Positions 35,258 to 49,732 of a DNA stretch of 64,000 bases are shown piece after piece; position 1 is the first letter of the stretch, and every line of letters starts with the position of its first letter. The notes below the pieces were generated by a model, which was given only the letters and a program-made list of their open reading frames with translations, was not told where the DNA came from and ran no database searches. The translations under genes and the position numbers were made by a program. The DNA comes from Trichuris trichiura. Taxonomy: Eukaryota > Nematoda > Enoplea > Trichinellida > Trichuridae. The stretch covers positions 434,001 through 498,000 of the forward strand of contig JBAJFE010000015.1 in the NCBI GenBank assembly GCA_037903355.1, read 5' to 3'.

Positions 35258-38200
35258 GTCCCCAGTGTGAGAAGTAGGAACAGTGGACCTGGAAAGCGGA
35301 CGATAGTCAATGGGCGCTGGACAGTGGACACTGAACTGAGTGCAAAGACCGCGGCGACGAACCCCCCATGTAGTAAACAAGGTAGTGGGAATAAGTAGCG
35401 GGATGTGGTAGGAATTGCTGTCCTGTTCCGGTCTGTGTGCGCGAAAATGACCCTGGAGCTGAACAGCGTAGGGTCTTGAAGGGTGACAGCTTCTTGACGG
35501 GAAAATAGGTAAGGCAGTAAGTGAGTATGCGCGGGAGAGGTTTGAGCTTGTGGTATCCATCAGTTTTCCCTTCTGAGCTCCCGCTGACCTTCCCATTTGT
35601 CGGGTAGGAGAGACAATAATAGTGGGTTTGAGATTGAGAATACTTGTGTTGTCGTATCGAACTATTATACCGTTGTCGTATTTTCGTTTGCTCCCTTCCG
35701 AATTGATTTCCCTCAAAAGTTTCGCTTTTCCCTTTGTTCGAAAGTGCAATTTGTTACAAATAAAAAATTTGAATTGTTCTATAAAAGTGTGATCTCTCAG
35801 CCGGTTGCATATCCGGAAAAAGAGTAAAGGTTGACGGCAAAATGCACTTACAGCCGGAAAAACCTTGAGCTCTTTACGTTTGATTGTAATGGAAATGAAA
35901 TTTAATAGTCGCTTTCAGGTGAACAGCAACCGACATTTTGGAGACGTTGGCCTGTTTAGCAATTGTTGTAGACAAGGTAAGTTGAATTTAAAAAATTTCA
36001 TTTGCAGGTGAAGTGTTTGTTGCTCTCGCATACGCCAGAATAACTAAATAGATAGCGAAAAGAAGTCAAAAAGAAACGAATAGGTATGAACGATAAATTT
36101 GAAACGTTATTGTTTCAGTTTAGCATTATGAAACGAAAGAATGGTCACAACATGTTAAAAAGAAATTGCTTCCTCCTAAATGGATTTGGTAAGAAACGTT
36201 CATATTGTGTAGTAAGTGTATTTCAGGATTGGAAACAAATGCAAATGGAAAAATGAAGCTCTAAAAGAGGTAAGAAAGAAAAAGCTTTTCGTTTTGAGTA
36301 AACTAAAAGTAAACTTTCAGATAATGTTGCCGGAGGGAACTGAACTGAACATTTGTAAACAATGAAAACAGGTCAAATTCGCTGTTCAAACAGAAAGGAA
36401 AAGTAATAGAGCCAAAGAGGTCTGTTAGTTTGCATCGAAGAAGCTACTCGGATGGAATGTAAACAGGAAAATCAGGTCAAATCGTACATTGACCGGGCTA
36501 AAGTAAGCGTTTTGCCTTATCTTTGTTACATCAGAGGTCAGATAACGGCCGTTAGTAGCTGCTGCTGATTTGCATAATGTTAGGTCGTCTTGAAACTGTG
36601 ACTAATAATATCATATGGAGAATGGTATATCATTGGTATAATCATGATTGTCATAGTCCTTCTACATTGGTAAGTATATAAGTTAATTAGTTCTGTCATG
36701 GTGAATAAAAGTTGACAAACTGACGTTTTAGAGTAAGCGAACGGAAATTGGTGATGGCAAAGGAAGCGATGAGTAAAAAGCTGATGAAATCTGGCATGAA
36801 TTCAAGGTGTTAGAATTCACCACAATGGACACAAAGAAATGAATCAGTTGACGATGATTTGGTAAGTACCATTTGAAAAAGACCGATCGTTAGCTGAGAC
36901 AAGCTTGGCATTTCTACTGGTCACATATATTGTGTGTGATAAAGGCATAGTCTGCGGTAAGCTGTCTTTTAAATTGTTACAAAAAAATAGCTTTTGTTGC
37001 ACGGATAGATGATGAATTATTTTTAGGCGAAAACAACATTGCAGTTGTTGTAGTGTATTTCACCGTGATACTATTGCATTCTATGTTTTGCATGCTGAAT
37101 TGGATAATGAAATAAAGAATTTTTGGGAGGTCCTTCGGGTGAAATGCCAAAGTAAAACTGACCCAAAGCAGTGTGCGTTGTTCTCGGTGTCTTGGCAAAG
37201 TTTTGTCCCGTTTTGAACTAATAACCGCCCATCCATACGTTGGTAGGGCATCCAGTTTCAGCCGAAAGTCAGAACCTACAAGAAGAACTACACGACATTC
37301 TGTTCCATTGGTAAGAATTGATGTTTGCATGCCGGGAGTGTTAATAACATTGAATTCTCATACATGTATTAATTGCATGACAGTGATCTCATATATCTAT
37401 TTGTGTGACATCCTCATGTATTACATCATGGCATGATATAGGTTTGAATGTATCGCGTTGTGCTCGTATATAATTTCAAATGTATGGGATAGTATTGTTC
37501 TCTCGTTTGACCGTTGGATTGTGGTTATGGGCATGTAGGTTTTCATTAGAGGAGGTACGGTGTACAAGTTGCGAAGTTTACAATGGCTAAAATTATCTGC
37601 AATGGTTAACAAATGGTGTTATTTGTTCACAAAAACACAATCCACAAATCGTTTGTCACGGACGCGATTACAAGGAAAGCAAAGGTGATGACAAAAAATA
37701 TGTTAATTGTATGCAAACTCGGTTGGTCAATTGTGAGCAGCAGAGATTATTTTGAGAAAGGATAAAAAGTGCAAGATGTGTCGAATGAAGCAAATGGAAA
37801 AAGTTACGAATCGAAAAGTTAAAAAACAATTCAATGGGAATTGAAGAGCTCAAGCAAGATTACGCAATGCTAGCGGAAGAAAGCAGCAGCGAGAAGCATA
37901 AGAATGGAAGCAGTACTGTCATAAAGACAACAAGAAAGCCTCAAGATCAACGACAAGTGCGACAGGACAACATGCGACGGACTTGAAATGTACAGAGCAG
38001 TTGAAAAGAAAAGAAAGTTTAAAACTACAAGATATCCACACCAATTTTGGCACCTTCTGTCATCCTCACACTAACCAATGGACCTATGGACCTTCATGAA
38101 ACATATTCTGCTCTGAAATGGGGATACTATACCGTACCTTCTCTGATGGAAATGGCCCGCATGTTGCCTATTCTTAAAAGGTACAACACCTGAGATTAGG

Positions 38201-38651
38201 AGTTGTACCACTTGCTTGTAACCCGTGGAGCCATACCGTTCCTCTGGTACCTATATACCTGCATGCGAAGTATGAAGTTCGCTCCCATGGGTCTAAAATA
38301 TGTAATGGAGTCCTATAACGTACAGCGGTCTAGCAGTCGGCATGATTCCTAGATGTTTGATTGGAATTGAAGCATACATGTCAGATTGGCATGGAGTGTA
38401 TAACCCCTGTGCTGATGGATGTTCTGGCACTGGCATGTTGCCTTCACGTAGAGGGTACATCTCCTACGAGCGTAAATTTTCTTGCATGAAAGGACCGTGC
38501 TGACAGTATGATAATCCAGCGAGAAAATTGTCATCGCTAACATAGTCATTGCATGAAAAGGAGTCACTGTGCAAGTCCATAAAATCATCTCATGAGGATG
38601 TCACACAAATAGTAGCATCCAACACATTGCATGCTGGAGATCACTGAAAAG

Positions 38652-39285
38652 TGCATGTCGAAGTCATTGCATCAGGGGGTACTCTCGAACCGCTTGACAA
38701 AGTCATCGCATGCGAGAGTACCCCTGTAGATCATGTCAAAATCATCGCATGCGGAGGGTAACCTCAAAATTGCATGTGAGAACCACAGCATGAGGGGATA
38801 TCCTCAAAATTGCATGTCAAAATCATCGCATGCGGAGGGTACCCTCAAAACCGCATGTCAGAATCATCGCATGCGGAGGGTACCCTCAAAATTGCCTGTC
38901 AAAATCATCGCATGGGGGAAATACTCTAATCTGCATGTCAAAATCACTGCATGAGGGGAGTACCCCCAAAATTGCATGTCAAAATCACTGCATGAGGGGG
39001 TACTCCCAAAATTTGCATGTCAGAATGATCGCATGCGGAGGGTATCCTCAAAATTGCATGTCAAAATCACCGCATGCGGAGGGTACCCTCCAAATTGCAT
39101 GTCAAAATCATCGCATGCGGAGGGTACCCTCAAAATTGCATGTCAGAATCATCGCATGGGGGAAATACACTAATCTGCATGTCGAAATCACTGCATGAGG
39201 GGAGTACCCCCAAAAATGTATGTCAAAATCACTGCATGACGGGGTACTCCCAAAATTTGCATGTCAGAATGATCGCACGAGGGGG
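38652..39285. repeat. 41-bp minisatellite, copy 2
   Basis: Counterpart of 13137-13770 at a constant offset of 25515. All overlapping frames translate identically to copy 1, so the array seems unchanged in sequence and unit number, although nearby unique DNA differs. Confidence 0.92.
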
Positions 39286-40301
39286 TATGACTCATCCATC
39301 CATCTCAGAAATAACCGCATGAGAGGTTGTCACTCGCAATGTCACTCGAAACGTGGTAATGGGGAAGGAACCACGTGATCAAGAAAATCACACCAGGGGG
39401 AAGAAGGTTGCTCAAAAAAACCACTAAGTAAACAAAGACTTAAAAAACGCGCCGGATGCCGGCATAATACACTCGAATACAGGAGCGGATTCCCGATCCG
39501 TGCTAATACCAGGAATCGGATCCACCAAACGGACCGAAAGAACCTGGCCGAAGACAACCCCCCTCCCAGAAAATGAACCAGGAGAGAGAGAGAGAGACTA
39601 AGAATGAAAGACTGAGTGAGAAGAACTGAACATGATGAGAGAAACAGCTCATCAGCTCAGAGGAGAGAAGATATGAGACGAGATGAGAGAATGATGATCA
39701 CGAGACGCGATCAGCTGAGAGCGCGATCCATAAGATGATTCCAGACCATGTCTTCGAACAGGAGACGATGCTGAAGACCGAAGTATGACAAAAAATTCGC
39801 GATGTGAAAAAATCACATCATAAAACAGAGAGATTCATACCCAACACCAGGATATGATCTGCTCCGTTAGAGAAGATGAAGGAATGAAATGAGTTGCTGA
39901 GAAAAATCTCAGCGATGATATATGCTGAAGTTGAAGACCAGTCCATTTCTTCTCCACAGAAATGTCTTCGTCTTTGAAATGAGCTCAGGAAACAGACGGA
40001 CATTGGTCGACTCTAAAAAATATATTGCCAGTTGACGTCAGCAGAAGACAGACAATACCAAACGAGCGACTCTTCTCTGCCACAGGTATGACAATATTTG
40101 GTCGTTTGACATTTTGACGGATTGATCAAACGGACAAATAGCGACGCAAAATATCGTGTTTCTTCAGCTGTTTTCTTTTTTCGACCTAAAATAATGCAAA
40201 AATCAACATAAGCAAAAAACGACAAATTTCTTACTTTAAAAAATAGTTTCGAGCGTCTTTTCCAAAATTAGTCCAATTGAACTGTCAACGTCTTTGACTC
40301 G

Positions 40302-40570
40302 TCCTCCGTTTTGAAATTGTTGTCCAGTTTTGACCGGTCGTCCTTTCCTTTTTTCGTCCTCGTTTTTGGTCAATTAGACGATTGGCTGTCCGGAAAATTT
40401 TTTCTGCTCGATCCTCTTCACGAATTTTGAATGGCCCTCTCGGTTTGAAATTGTCGTCCCCTTTTGAGCTGCCGTCCTTTCCTTTTTTTCGTCCTCTTTT
40501 TTGGTCGAGTTTACGATCCGCTGTTTGGACAATTTTCTCTGCTCTCTTTTCACGAATTTCGAATGGTCAT
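40302..40570. repeat. Tandem pair of about 134-bp units, copy 2
   Basis: Counterpart of 14798-15065; the unit landmarks gtcc lie at 40322 and 40456. Confidence 0.8.
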
Positions 40571-42949
40571 TTCCTTTTAATTAGCCGTCAGCGAGATTCT
40601 AAAAATTGAAAAAATGAAAGGTGTTTAAGACTAAAAGACTCACCATCTTTCATTCCAACATTGAACTGGTTTGTCCATCATCTTTTGAAGAATTCTTCAT
40701 TTCTGTCGATCATTTCCATATGGCACCGTCATCCTGTCGTCCTCTCCAGCGATTCTTCTTTTCCAAATGAATCCTCCAACCGGCAGCATTTACCACTGGA
40801 ACGAACTAGCAGCGATCAGCAGTAGTCGCATAGGAGCAACTGCTCTGCAAGTCGGAACGAGCGAACACTGATTTTCAGCGTCTGGGTCTCGGCCACAATA
40901 CTTTAGTGGTATGCAAATCACTGATTGACCTGATAAAAGGTCGTTTCAATAACCCACTTACTATTGACACATCGCTTGCAAGTATAGAATTTTATCGTTT
41001 CAGCGTATAAGAGGTTAAGCTACATCTTACAAGCGCAAACATTAGCACTGACTACTATACGATTAAAGCAAACAAATGCTCAAACAATTTCTTCCCTCTG
41101 GCTGATATAATGAACTGATAACCTATTTCGTTGACCTTGAAGAACGATCGTATTTACTCTGATTGTATAAACATTGGGAGCAAAGAACGTTTTGAAATAT
41201 GATTATTCCTTTAAAAAGATATGATTTTAACGAATTCCTAAATGCTTAGTCTGATAACGCTCACTTAAAACTTGCCTAATTTCTTCAGTAAGCGATAGGA
41301 AAAGGAAAAGAAGAATAAGTTTATCGAGAAAAAGAAAAAATAATACTCTTTTCCGTCAATTAGAATCTACGGTATTTCAAATTTACTCTAAAAAAGTGTG
41401 ATGAACAGAGAGACTCACTGCAGTGCATACAGCATTTTACAACCTTAAAATCCATGGCAACTGACAAAAGAACTGAAAGAGGCTTTGTTCTTAAAAGAAA
41501 TTTACTTTTTGATATTCCGTCTTTAATGGGGAACTAAATTACTGGTCTTCACGGATGTATTCGTTTTCATGTTGGATATACGTCACTTATTATCCTTAGG
41601 AATTTGAATGACAAAGTTGCGGTAGATTTCGTGAACGGTCGGTTTCATGGGCAACTAGCAATCGTCATTGAAAAAGAAAAATAAATATAGGCTGGTTTTC
41701 CGGACAAACTACATAACACATGAAAAACTTCCAAATAACTGCGTGCATTACTCCATTATTCTACTACTCAAAAAGATACAACGTATTGCTTTCTCATCTT
41801 TTCTTACCAAGTAGAGCTTTCAGGGCGGATTGTTGCTCGCCATCAACGCTGATTCAAAGGACCTTCGACATGGTGCGATAAACCTTAAATCTCAACTTAA
41901 TAAGAAAATATTAGGAACAATAATTACATCTCCGAATATAGGCTGTGCTTTTACATAAACGTTATGTTCACAATAAAATAGAATCACGGTTTAAGAGTTT
42001 TATCGTAAAGGATTTATATTCACAGCTATCCATTGCAGGTGGGAATTAACTGGTGAAAGTTTGTTGAAATGTCAATTATTTTCCAGTTTCTGATTTGGCC
42101 ATCGTTTAAACTCTGTTTAAACCCGTTGAAGTTTGTATGTAGTGTGGTATGCTCCATGTTGGCACAAAATTGTCTTCGATAATTTTTTCTTCCTTCTTTT
42201 CTACCGTTTTGTTTCTGAGATTTTGTTCCTTCTTTCTCTTTCCCTTCGTTCGCATTCTTCTACCTTGTTCCTTTCCTTCTTCTTTAATAGACATTCGTCG
42301 TTTCCTTTCTTCTTTCTCATCTTTCTCATGGCGCCTTCTATGCTTCCTTTCCGTCTTTTATATCATCCTGGTTTCTACGGCTTTCTTCTTCCATCGCTTT
42401 ATTCTTGTCCACTTGCCACTATGAATTGTATTCATTTGCGTTTCGTTCATTATTCTTTTGTTCTTTCTTTACCTCAATTTTACTGTATTCTTAAATTTTC
42501 GAGCAAACAGCACAGTTGTTCACCTTAACTGTTTGCTTCTATGCTCATACCTTTTATACACCGTCAGCTTCAAAATGTTTAAACAGAGCTTAAACGATGA
42601 GCACTTTTGAAACTGGAAAATAATTCGCAATACCCACTTTTTTGAAAACATTTACTTTAAATCTAAAACTGAAAGAAATCTATCATTCTCTTCTATAATT
42701 AATCCACGCTATACCGTTTACGTGCGTTACTTTTCACGTTTAACTGCAAATACATAACATTACCCCGACGATGACAAAATAGCCTTTCAAGTCAGAGTGA
42801 CTCGCTTTCTTTTCACGCAATTCTCACATTCAGCCGCAGTCAACATGCACCTTTTTTTCCAAATGAAACAAATTTACGCACAGTTAAAATATGACGTCTG
42901 ATTTTGACGTGGCTTCTTTTGACGCAAAAGTGAAAAGACGTTCCGTATC

Positions 42950-45720
42950 CGTTTGGCCCACCTTTTTGTGACGCGAAACTGTTTCACGCAGCCACCAGTA
43001 GCTTTCTCGCAGACAAAAAACTTGTCCACGCGCTACGGAGGCCTCATCAATATTTTTGAAAATAGTGGTACCTGCTTTTCCTTTAAATACTGTACCATTA
43101 ATCCAAAAACTAGCATTTTATCGTATTTCCAGCTGTCCGTTGCTCGCACAAGCACTGAAAAATCGGAATGGCACTAACCGTAAGTACAGGGCCACTATAT
43201 TAGCTAGTTAAAAGTTCCTGCATGCGCCCCTCTGAATATACAAGTGCGGCTCCATTGGAGCACCACTATTAAGACAATTGGCAGATTCCAAAGCTCCATA
43301 GCGGGACAGCACAGCCATCAGTTGGCAATACGCATTAAGGAATACGATTGTGGCAGCAACTTTCCATTTCGTTTCGGATGAAGCGATGGCGCAAAAAACT
43401 GCTTCGTTCGCGCTCAGCCTTTCCTTGTCCTTGTCGCAGAAGAGTTTTGACGCGTCTGTAGCCGTCTCGAAAATAAAACCGTTCTCCTGCGAGCGTTAGA
43501 CGGCTAGTGACTATTTGTGAAAATACTACTCCCTTCTTATCGTTAACCTACTGTACGAAAAATGTAAAACCAGAATTTTTTCACATCGCCAGCATCCCGT
43601 AGCCCAAACGATCTCGGAAGAATCCGTACTATGCTCTATATAAGTATGGGCCTATGATACTCCCTACTTAAACTACTTCGTCCATGCGCGCCCAGGCTAT
43701 TCAAGAGCGGTTTTGGTCAAACACCGCCCCAACCGAAACCTATAGCTTCCAGAAGCCAGAATAATGCAGGAATACGTTTATGCCGGCTGCGTTAGATTTG
43801 GATTCAAATGAAGCCATCGCGCAAAAAAAGGGGGTCATTATAGTTCTGCGTTTCCGTTCCCATAACAGAGAACCGATACTGCGCTACTGAAGCGCTTTCG
43901 CACACAGAACATTAGTCGGGCGCGCAGAGGGAGGCCTATGAGTATTTTTGAAAAACGTGGTACCTGCTTTTCGTACATCTACTGTACGAAGAAGGAAATT
44001 TCGCCTATTTCAAGCCTCCCTGGCTGGAAAACTTCGAATGCTGCTCTCCATAAGTATAGGAACATAATACTCGCTACGTAAAGTTGTTCGTCCATGCGCG
44101 GCCAGTGCATAGACCAGCGCCTTTCGTCGATAACCGCGACAAACAAAACTAACAGCTTCCAAAGTCTCTATCCGACCCAGAGCATCCACTTAGCAGCAAG
44201 GAGGATGCATCGAACACGTTTTTGAGCACTCCTTTCGATTTAGTCTCAAATGAAGCCATCGCGCAGAAACACAGGCTCCCTGTCGGCCCGCGTATCAAAT
44301 CCCACTCCGCAAGAAAGCTGCAGCGCTACTACAGCCCCCTAGCTCACAAAAAACTTTTCCGCCGCGCATGCGACGTCTAATTAGGAATTTTGAGAATACT
44401 GGTACCTGCTTTTCGTTCATCTACTGTACGAAGAATGTAAAAAGACTCGCTTTCATGTTTCTGCTCTCCCGTTGCACAAATGAGCTCCAAAAAACGGGAA
44501 TATGGCTCTGCGTAGGTATACGCGCATAATATTCAGCAGTTAAACTTCTTCATTACCGTGCCCCAAGGGCAAGGAAAAACAGCTTCAGTGAAACACCGCC
44601 ATCAGGAAGTCTAACAGCTTCTAAGACTCGTACGCGACTCAACACAGCTGTATAAAAGCTAGTACGGTGCATGATTTGGTTTCTGCGACCACTTTGCATT
44701 TCTGCTCGGATGATGGGATCACGCGCAAAAACAGGGTGAGTTTCCCTCAGTGTTCCCGCTCCCACTTTGCAGGAGCATGATAGCGGTTCTACGGTTTTTT
44801 CACGGAGGAAAGACCTATCCGGCGCATAGCGGACAGCCTGCGAGTATTATTGAAAATATCAGTACCTGCGTTTCGTTCACCTACTGTATGAGGAATGTAA
44901 AAAAGAACTATTTCTTGTTTTCGGCCGCGGATTGTCCAAACGAGCGACGAAAAATCTCAACATTGCTCTCCATAAGTATAGCGACATAATATGAGCTAGC
45001 TAAAGTCCTTCCTCCATGCGCGCTGAATGTATAAAAGAGCGGCTTGCGTCGAACACCGCCAAGGGAACGAACGAAATCTATAGCTTCCAAAGTTTCTACG
45101 CGACCCAAAGTAGCTATTTAAAAAAGGAATGATGCAGGAATACTTTTCTGCCCGCTGCACTCTGTTTGGTTTCAAATGAAACTATCGCGCAGGAAAATAG
45201 TCTCGTTACGGGGCGGCACTTCCGTTCCCACTCCGCTGGACCATTACAAGTCCACTGTAGCCACCTCGCCGACAAAAGATTTCTCCAACGCGCAGGGGAC
45301 GGCGTGTGAGTATTTTTGAAACTATCGCCACCTGCTTTTCGTTCATCTACTGTACGAAAAATGTAAAAAGAGGAGTTTTTCATATTTTCGGCTTTCCGTT
45401 CATTACTTGGCCTCTGAAAACTAGGAATATGGCTCCGCTTAACTATGGGCGCATGCTATTCGCCAGTTAAACTACGTCTTCTAGGTGCCTCCAGGTTTTA
45501 GAAGAGCAACTTTAGACGATCACGGCTATCAACAGATATAATGGCGTCGAGGAGTCGTACAGGAACCAACGCAGCTGTCTAAAATATAGAACATTTCAGG
45601 ATTATGTGTCTGGCGCTACTTTCCATATCGCATCGAAAGGGAAAGCGATCGCTCAGAAAAGCAGGCCGCTGTTGCTGAGCCTTTCGTTTCCCATTCAGCT
45701 AAATGATCTTTGAAAGACGA
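42950..45720. repeat. Degenerate array of about 450-bp units, copy 2
   Basis: Counterpart of 17400-20200 with the same unit order. Each unit matches its own counterpart in copy 1 better than its neighbours. Confidence 0.85.
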
Positions 45721-46129
45721 TCAAGGAAGACAGATTTTTAGCAAATCTCACACTAACGATCACTGAAAAGAAACAGCGGAATGAAAACCATAACCGTAAA
45801 CGATCTTTTCAGATATCGCTACATTAGAGGAAAAGATAAGGGAATTAGGAAAGTCTCTAAATTTTATTTAAACAACAAAAAGGTCACCCAATATCTACTC
45901 CATAATCTGAAGCGACAAACTCTTAGTTTCGGAGGACAAATGTTAAGGCATCTTGTACGTAGTTGAATGCAGCTGTTCGAACCGTTATGCAGAAGAAACT
46001 GAGCTAAACGTAAGTGAGCGATTCAAAGAACATAAGAAACATTTAATCTGGTTTAAATTTACTCATTTGAGGAGCAATGTCTCGCCGGTTTAACACACTG
46101 AGCATTATAAAAAAAATTAAGTACGTACA

Positions 46130-46958
46130 TTCATGAAAAACGCTAACCAGGGGCAACATGATAAACAAAAATTCAGTCTGCAAGAATTACTAAACCGACG
46201 CGGCCAATAAACAACCTAACCATGATCCCTCATTATTGCTATTTTTGAAAATCATAAACGCTGATAAGAAAATTCTGCTGTGCGGAAAGAATTGCTGTGC
46301 AAAACTGCGCTGTTCTACAGCATATGGAGAATCACACTGAACATGCAAACGATTAGAGTCTCAGCTACAGGGTGAATAATTTGATCGATCAATCAATGAA
46401 AAAAATGGAAACGTAAAGAATGGTTATAAGTTCGTACTCTAATAAATTATAGCAAGACAGAACCAACCCTTTTGTCCCTATACGCTGAAAACACTGTACT
46501 CTCCCGCCTAATGCACACTCTATCTGTCGACATTCTCTTCGAGGTTATTTGCTACGAGAACGAAATAAATTGCAGGGCGCAAACGTCACCGGAAGGCTTC
46601 CTCACCGAATCAGGAACTCTTTCGCGTCACCTCTGTTTTCTTCTCTGCCGCGTCGGTTAATCCCTCAATTTTCTTTCACAGGTCAGCGAGCTCGACTATG
46701 AGAATGCGGTGCGTACTCCAGTCTCCACACCGATATAATAATTAGTTTGGTACTGTTAATGACATTAATTTTAGTACCGCTGAGGACGGGTCGCGCGCGG
46801 CCCGAAAGCTACGGAACCTTATTAAAAGTTTTGTATTTTAACGGGACGAATTCCGTAAGAAGAAACAATTGAAACATGAAAAATGGCATATCTAAATTAT
46901 GAAATATTTGTATTACAAACAAGCGATTTTCAGAAGGAGAAAGCTTTTGTGCGAAATC
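46130..46958. other. Segment present only in copy 2
   Basis: About 830 bp lying between words that are adjacent in copy 1 (acgtacattcatga and aaatctag..ataagctatgcttc). No clear terminal inverted repeat or target duplication. A 62-codon plus frame at 46472-46660 is unrecognised. Confidence 0.6.
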
Positions 46959-46965
46959 TAGCATA

Positions 46966-48470
46966 AGCTATGCTTCAGATGCGTAGCTGATCCTTCACTA
47001 TTACTATCTCAGAGCCGTAACTACAGACTCTATACCAGACGTATTAGTTCAAAGTTAATACAGCACAATGAATCTATTCTCGAAGAACTAAATTATCTCT
47101 GAAAGACGCTCAAGGAAGACGGATTTTCGACAAACCTGATAGAATAGATCACTGATAAAAGATTCTGCCGTCGGCAGTTTTCTACAAGGGAGTGAACACC
47201 AATGCCTTACTTGATTCTTCCACGATATCGCTAGATTACGGGAAAGATGAAACAACTGGGAAAGCCTCTTGAATTTCAATTAGAGTTCAAAAAGATCACC
47301 CAATATCTGTCCCATATTCCGAAGTGACAAACCCTTAGTTTCGGGGGATAACCGCATGGCATTACGTTCGAAATTGAATGCAGTTGCTCAGTGGAAACAC
47401 TAGCACAGACTAATCTTGCGCTGAAGACGGGAACCGTGTCCTCCTGAAAGCTGCGCTTAATGAAAGTTTTCACGGGATCGAAATTCCGTACTTCAATTGA
47501 AAGTTTTCACGGGATCAAAATTCCATACTTCAATTACGCAATAAGTACTTATAGTGTTATAGTTTTCTATAAAGAGGTATTAGATAAACCGACGAAAAAA
47601 TATAGCGTCGAATTGCACTATTTTTTAAAAAGACAAAGAAAAAGAAAAGAATTACAATCTTGTTACATGGTACGATAAGTTTAAAAACTTTAAACGAAAC
47701 ATAGGCATAATCAACAACATTCATGCAAGTTAGAAAGGTAATTACTGTAAAAACAATTCTACGAGTTTTTCCAGCTGAAACATTACGCAGGAACTTAGCA
47801 ATAATCGAAAGGCGGAGTATTAACTAGTGACTACTACGTTAGCAATTTCGTAAGAAGCCTTGGATGACGTAGAGCAACTATCAATGTCAAGCTTACCTTG
47901 ATACGACATGGGACAGCTTGCGTTGAATTACTGATCCTTCGTCTAAATGCACCGCGACCAAAACCGAATACCGATAAGAAAAGTATGCAGGTTCAGCTAT
48001 CGACAACCTGACCGTATTTTGAAATTTTAAAATATTTAACGTGGCAAAGTTGAAGATTCTTTAGCTGCAAAACTGTTATTTCGTGTTTTCATTGACTGTT
48101 CACTCATCAGCTTTTTAACCGACATTCCAGAAGCGATTCCATATTTTTTTCATTCCACGACGTGTTCAATTCTTGGTATCTCTTCCGCGTAAACAGTGCT
48201 TGAACGCTACAGAACTCTTACTAAGCTGTATTTTTTCGCCATTCCACTCATACAGGGGAACTTCAGTCACCTTTACCGCTTTAAACGTACACAAATTCTC
48301 CGCCGTTTTTCTTTTCTGCTTCACCTGAATGTAGCAGCGAAAGAGAACTTAAAAGTAGCTTTAAGCTGACGGTTCAGGGTTTGTTTTCGCCCCGAAAGCT
48401 ATGCAGGTAACTTGGACGGAGTTATAGAACAAAAAATCGACAGACTAAAAAGAGAAAAAAAGTAGTGTCG
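46966..48470. repeat. 1.45-kb repeat unit, first instance in copy 2
   Basis: Same unit as 20648-22090. It ends near gtagtgtcgtcgtcgtaat, the same ending as the second instance (gtagtgtcgtggtcgtaat). Confidence 0.85.
47462..47535. repeat. 37-bp direct repeat
   Basis: Two adjacent 37-bp copies starting gaaagttttcacgggatc (47462-47498 and 47499-47535), differing at two bases. The other two instances of the 1.45-kb unit have it once. Confidence 0.9.
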
Positions 48471-48474
48471 TCGT

Positions 48475-49732
48475 CGTAATAGTGATTTCGGAAAATATTC
48501 ATCCATAGGCGATGCGTCCATTTTCTTAGTCTTCCACGCAATGAGAGTTTAGTAAGTGCACTGTAGTGTCAAATAGTACTGCTAAACAGGTAACGCTGTT
48601 CCCTACAAATAAAGTCTGATCAATTGCATCAGGCCCACAAACGTTGCTATCAACAGATTCATATCAACATTCCAACACTGTCTAATACGAAAGATACAGA
48701 ATATCAAAGCATCCAGTACCAATGTGAGGCAATCGACCAATGACCACTCCTGAAGGCGTATTTAAGAGGTCTTCAACATTCATAATGCATAATTTTGAAC
48801 AATAGCTGCTACAGAGGTGCACTTCGAAATACTTTTGAGTATTGCGTCTTTCGTGAATGCTATAGTGCAGTGTTTCTCAACGTGGGCCCTGGGGCCCCCC
48901 TGGGGGCCCTGGAAGATAATGGTGCAGGACATTGTCCCAATAAACGGTGGGCCCTTACAAGGATTAGGGGCCCTGACAAGGCCTAGGGGAGCCCTGGGGC
49001 AAAAAAGGTTGAGAAACTATGCCATAGTGGTTTCAAATGTCATTTCTTGTAATGGAGATGTCGAGGTGTACATGAAAGTTCTGTTGAAGGGTTGATACTT
49101 GCTGGTATGGGTCATATGACCAATAAATAGAATCAGATGCCTTAATCAACATCTATACCGTAACGGGCAAAAACAGACTTCGTTTCCTTAATAGGAATAA
49201 TTGGTTTCTCGTTGCTTTCGAAGCATTTTGCAAAAGAGAAAGCTGAACAATAGAACTGGCATCAGCATCAATGCCGCACGACTCTTGCATTGCGTGAATA
49301 CGATTACATCTGATTCAAGTAAAGTCGAATATGTCGGGTTGATTAAAGAACAATTTGCAAAAAAACGTACTTAAGTAAAACAGCAGTTCGTAACTGCACT
49401 CTCAAGTTGACTCTTTCGGTTGCCAGAATTCGCTTACCTTTCTCTTCTTAAGCGTGCATCGCTGGATTCCTTTCACCGATTGCACGGTACGCGTTTCTGC
49501 CAAAAGCCAAAAGCCCATTTTTTCTTCGCTGTTTTACACACCAACAACTATTTCCCTATTCTTGTCAAAGGGATCAAAAAGTACAACTAATCGCTCTAAT
49601 CAATCAGTGAATTCGGTGCCTACTAATTGCGCTTTACAAATAAAGCATATAATAAGTAAATTGGGAATAATCTATAAAAGCCAACCCAAACTATTATGCT
49701 AATAATTTCATCATCAATCAATGAAACTACCA
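48475..49732. other. Linker between the two 1.45-kb units in copy 2
   Basis: About 1.26 kb absent from copy 1 at this place. It carries a small hAT-like element at 48868-49021, and its right end (49620-49732) repeats the aatctataaaagccaaccca word group also found at 24029 and 52306. No gene recognised; an 82-codon frame at 49454-49702 is unsupported. Confidence 0.6.
48868..49021. mobile_element. 154-bp hAT-like MITE (copy 2 only)
   Basis: Left end cagtgtttctcaac and right end gttgagaaactatg form a terminal inverted repeat of the common hAT form. The flanks ctatagtg (48860-48867) and ccatagtg (49022-49029) agree at 7 of 8 bases, as expected of an ageing 8-bp target duplication. The interior is very rich in gggccc words. 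Confidence 0.8.
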
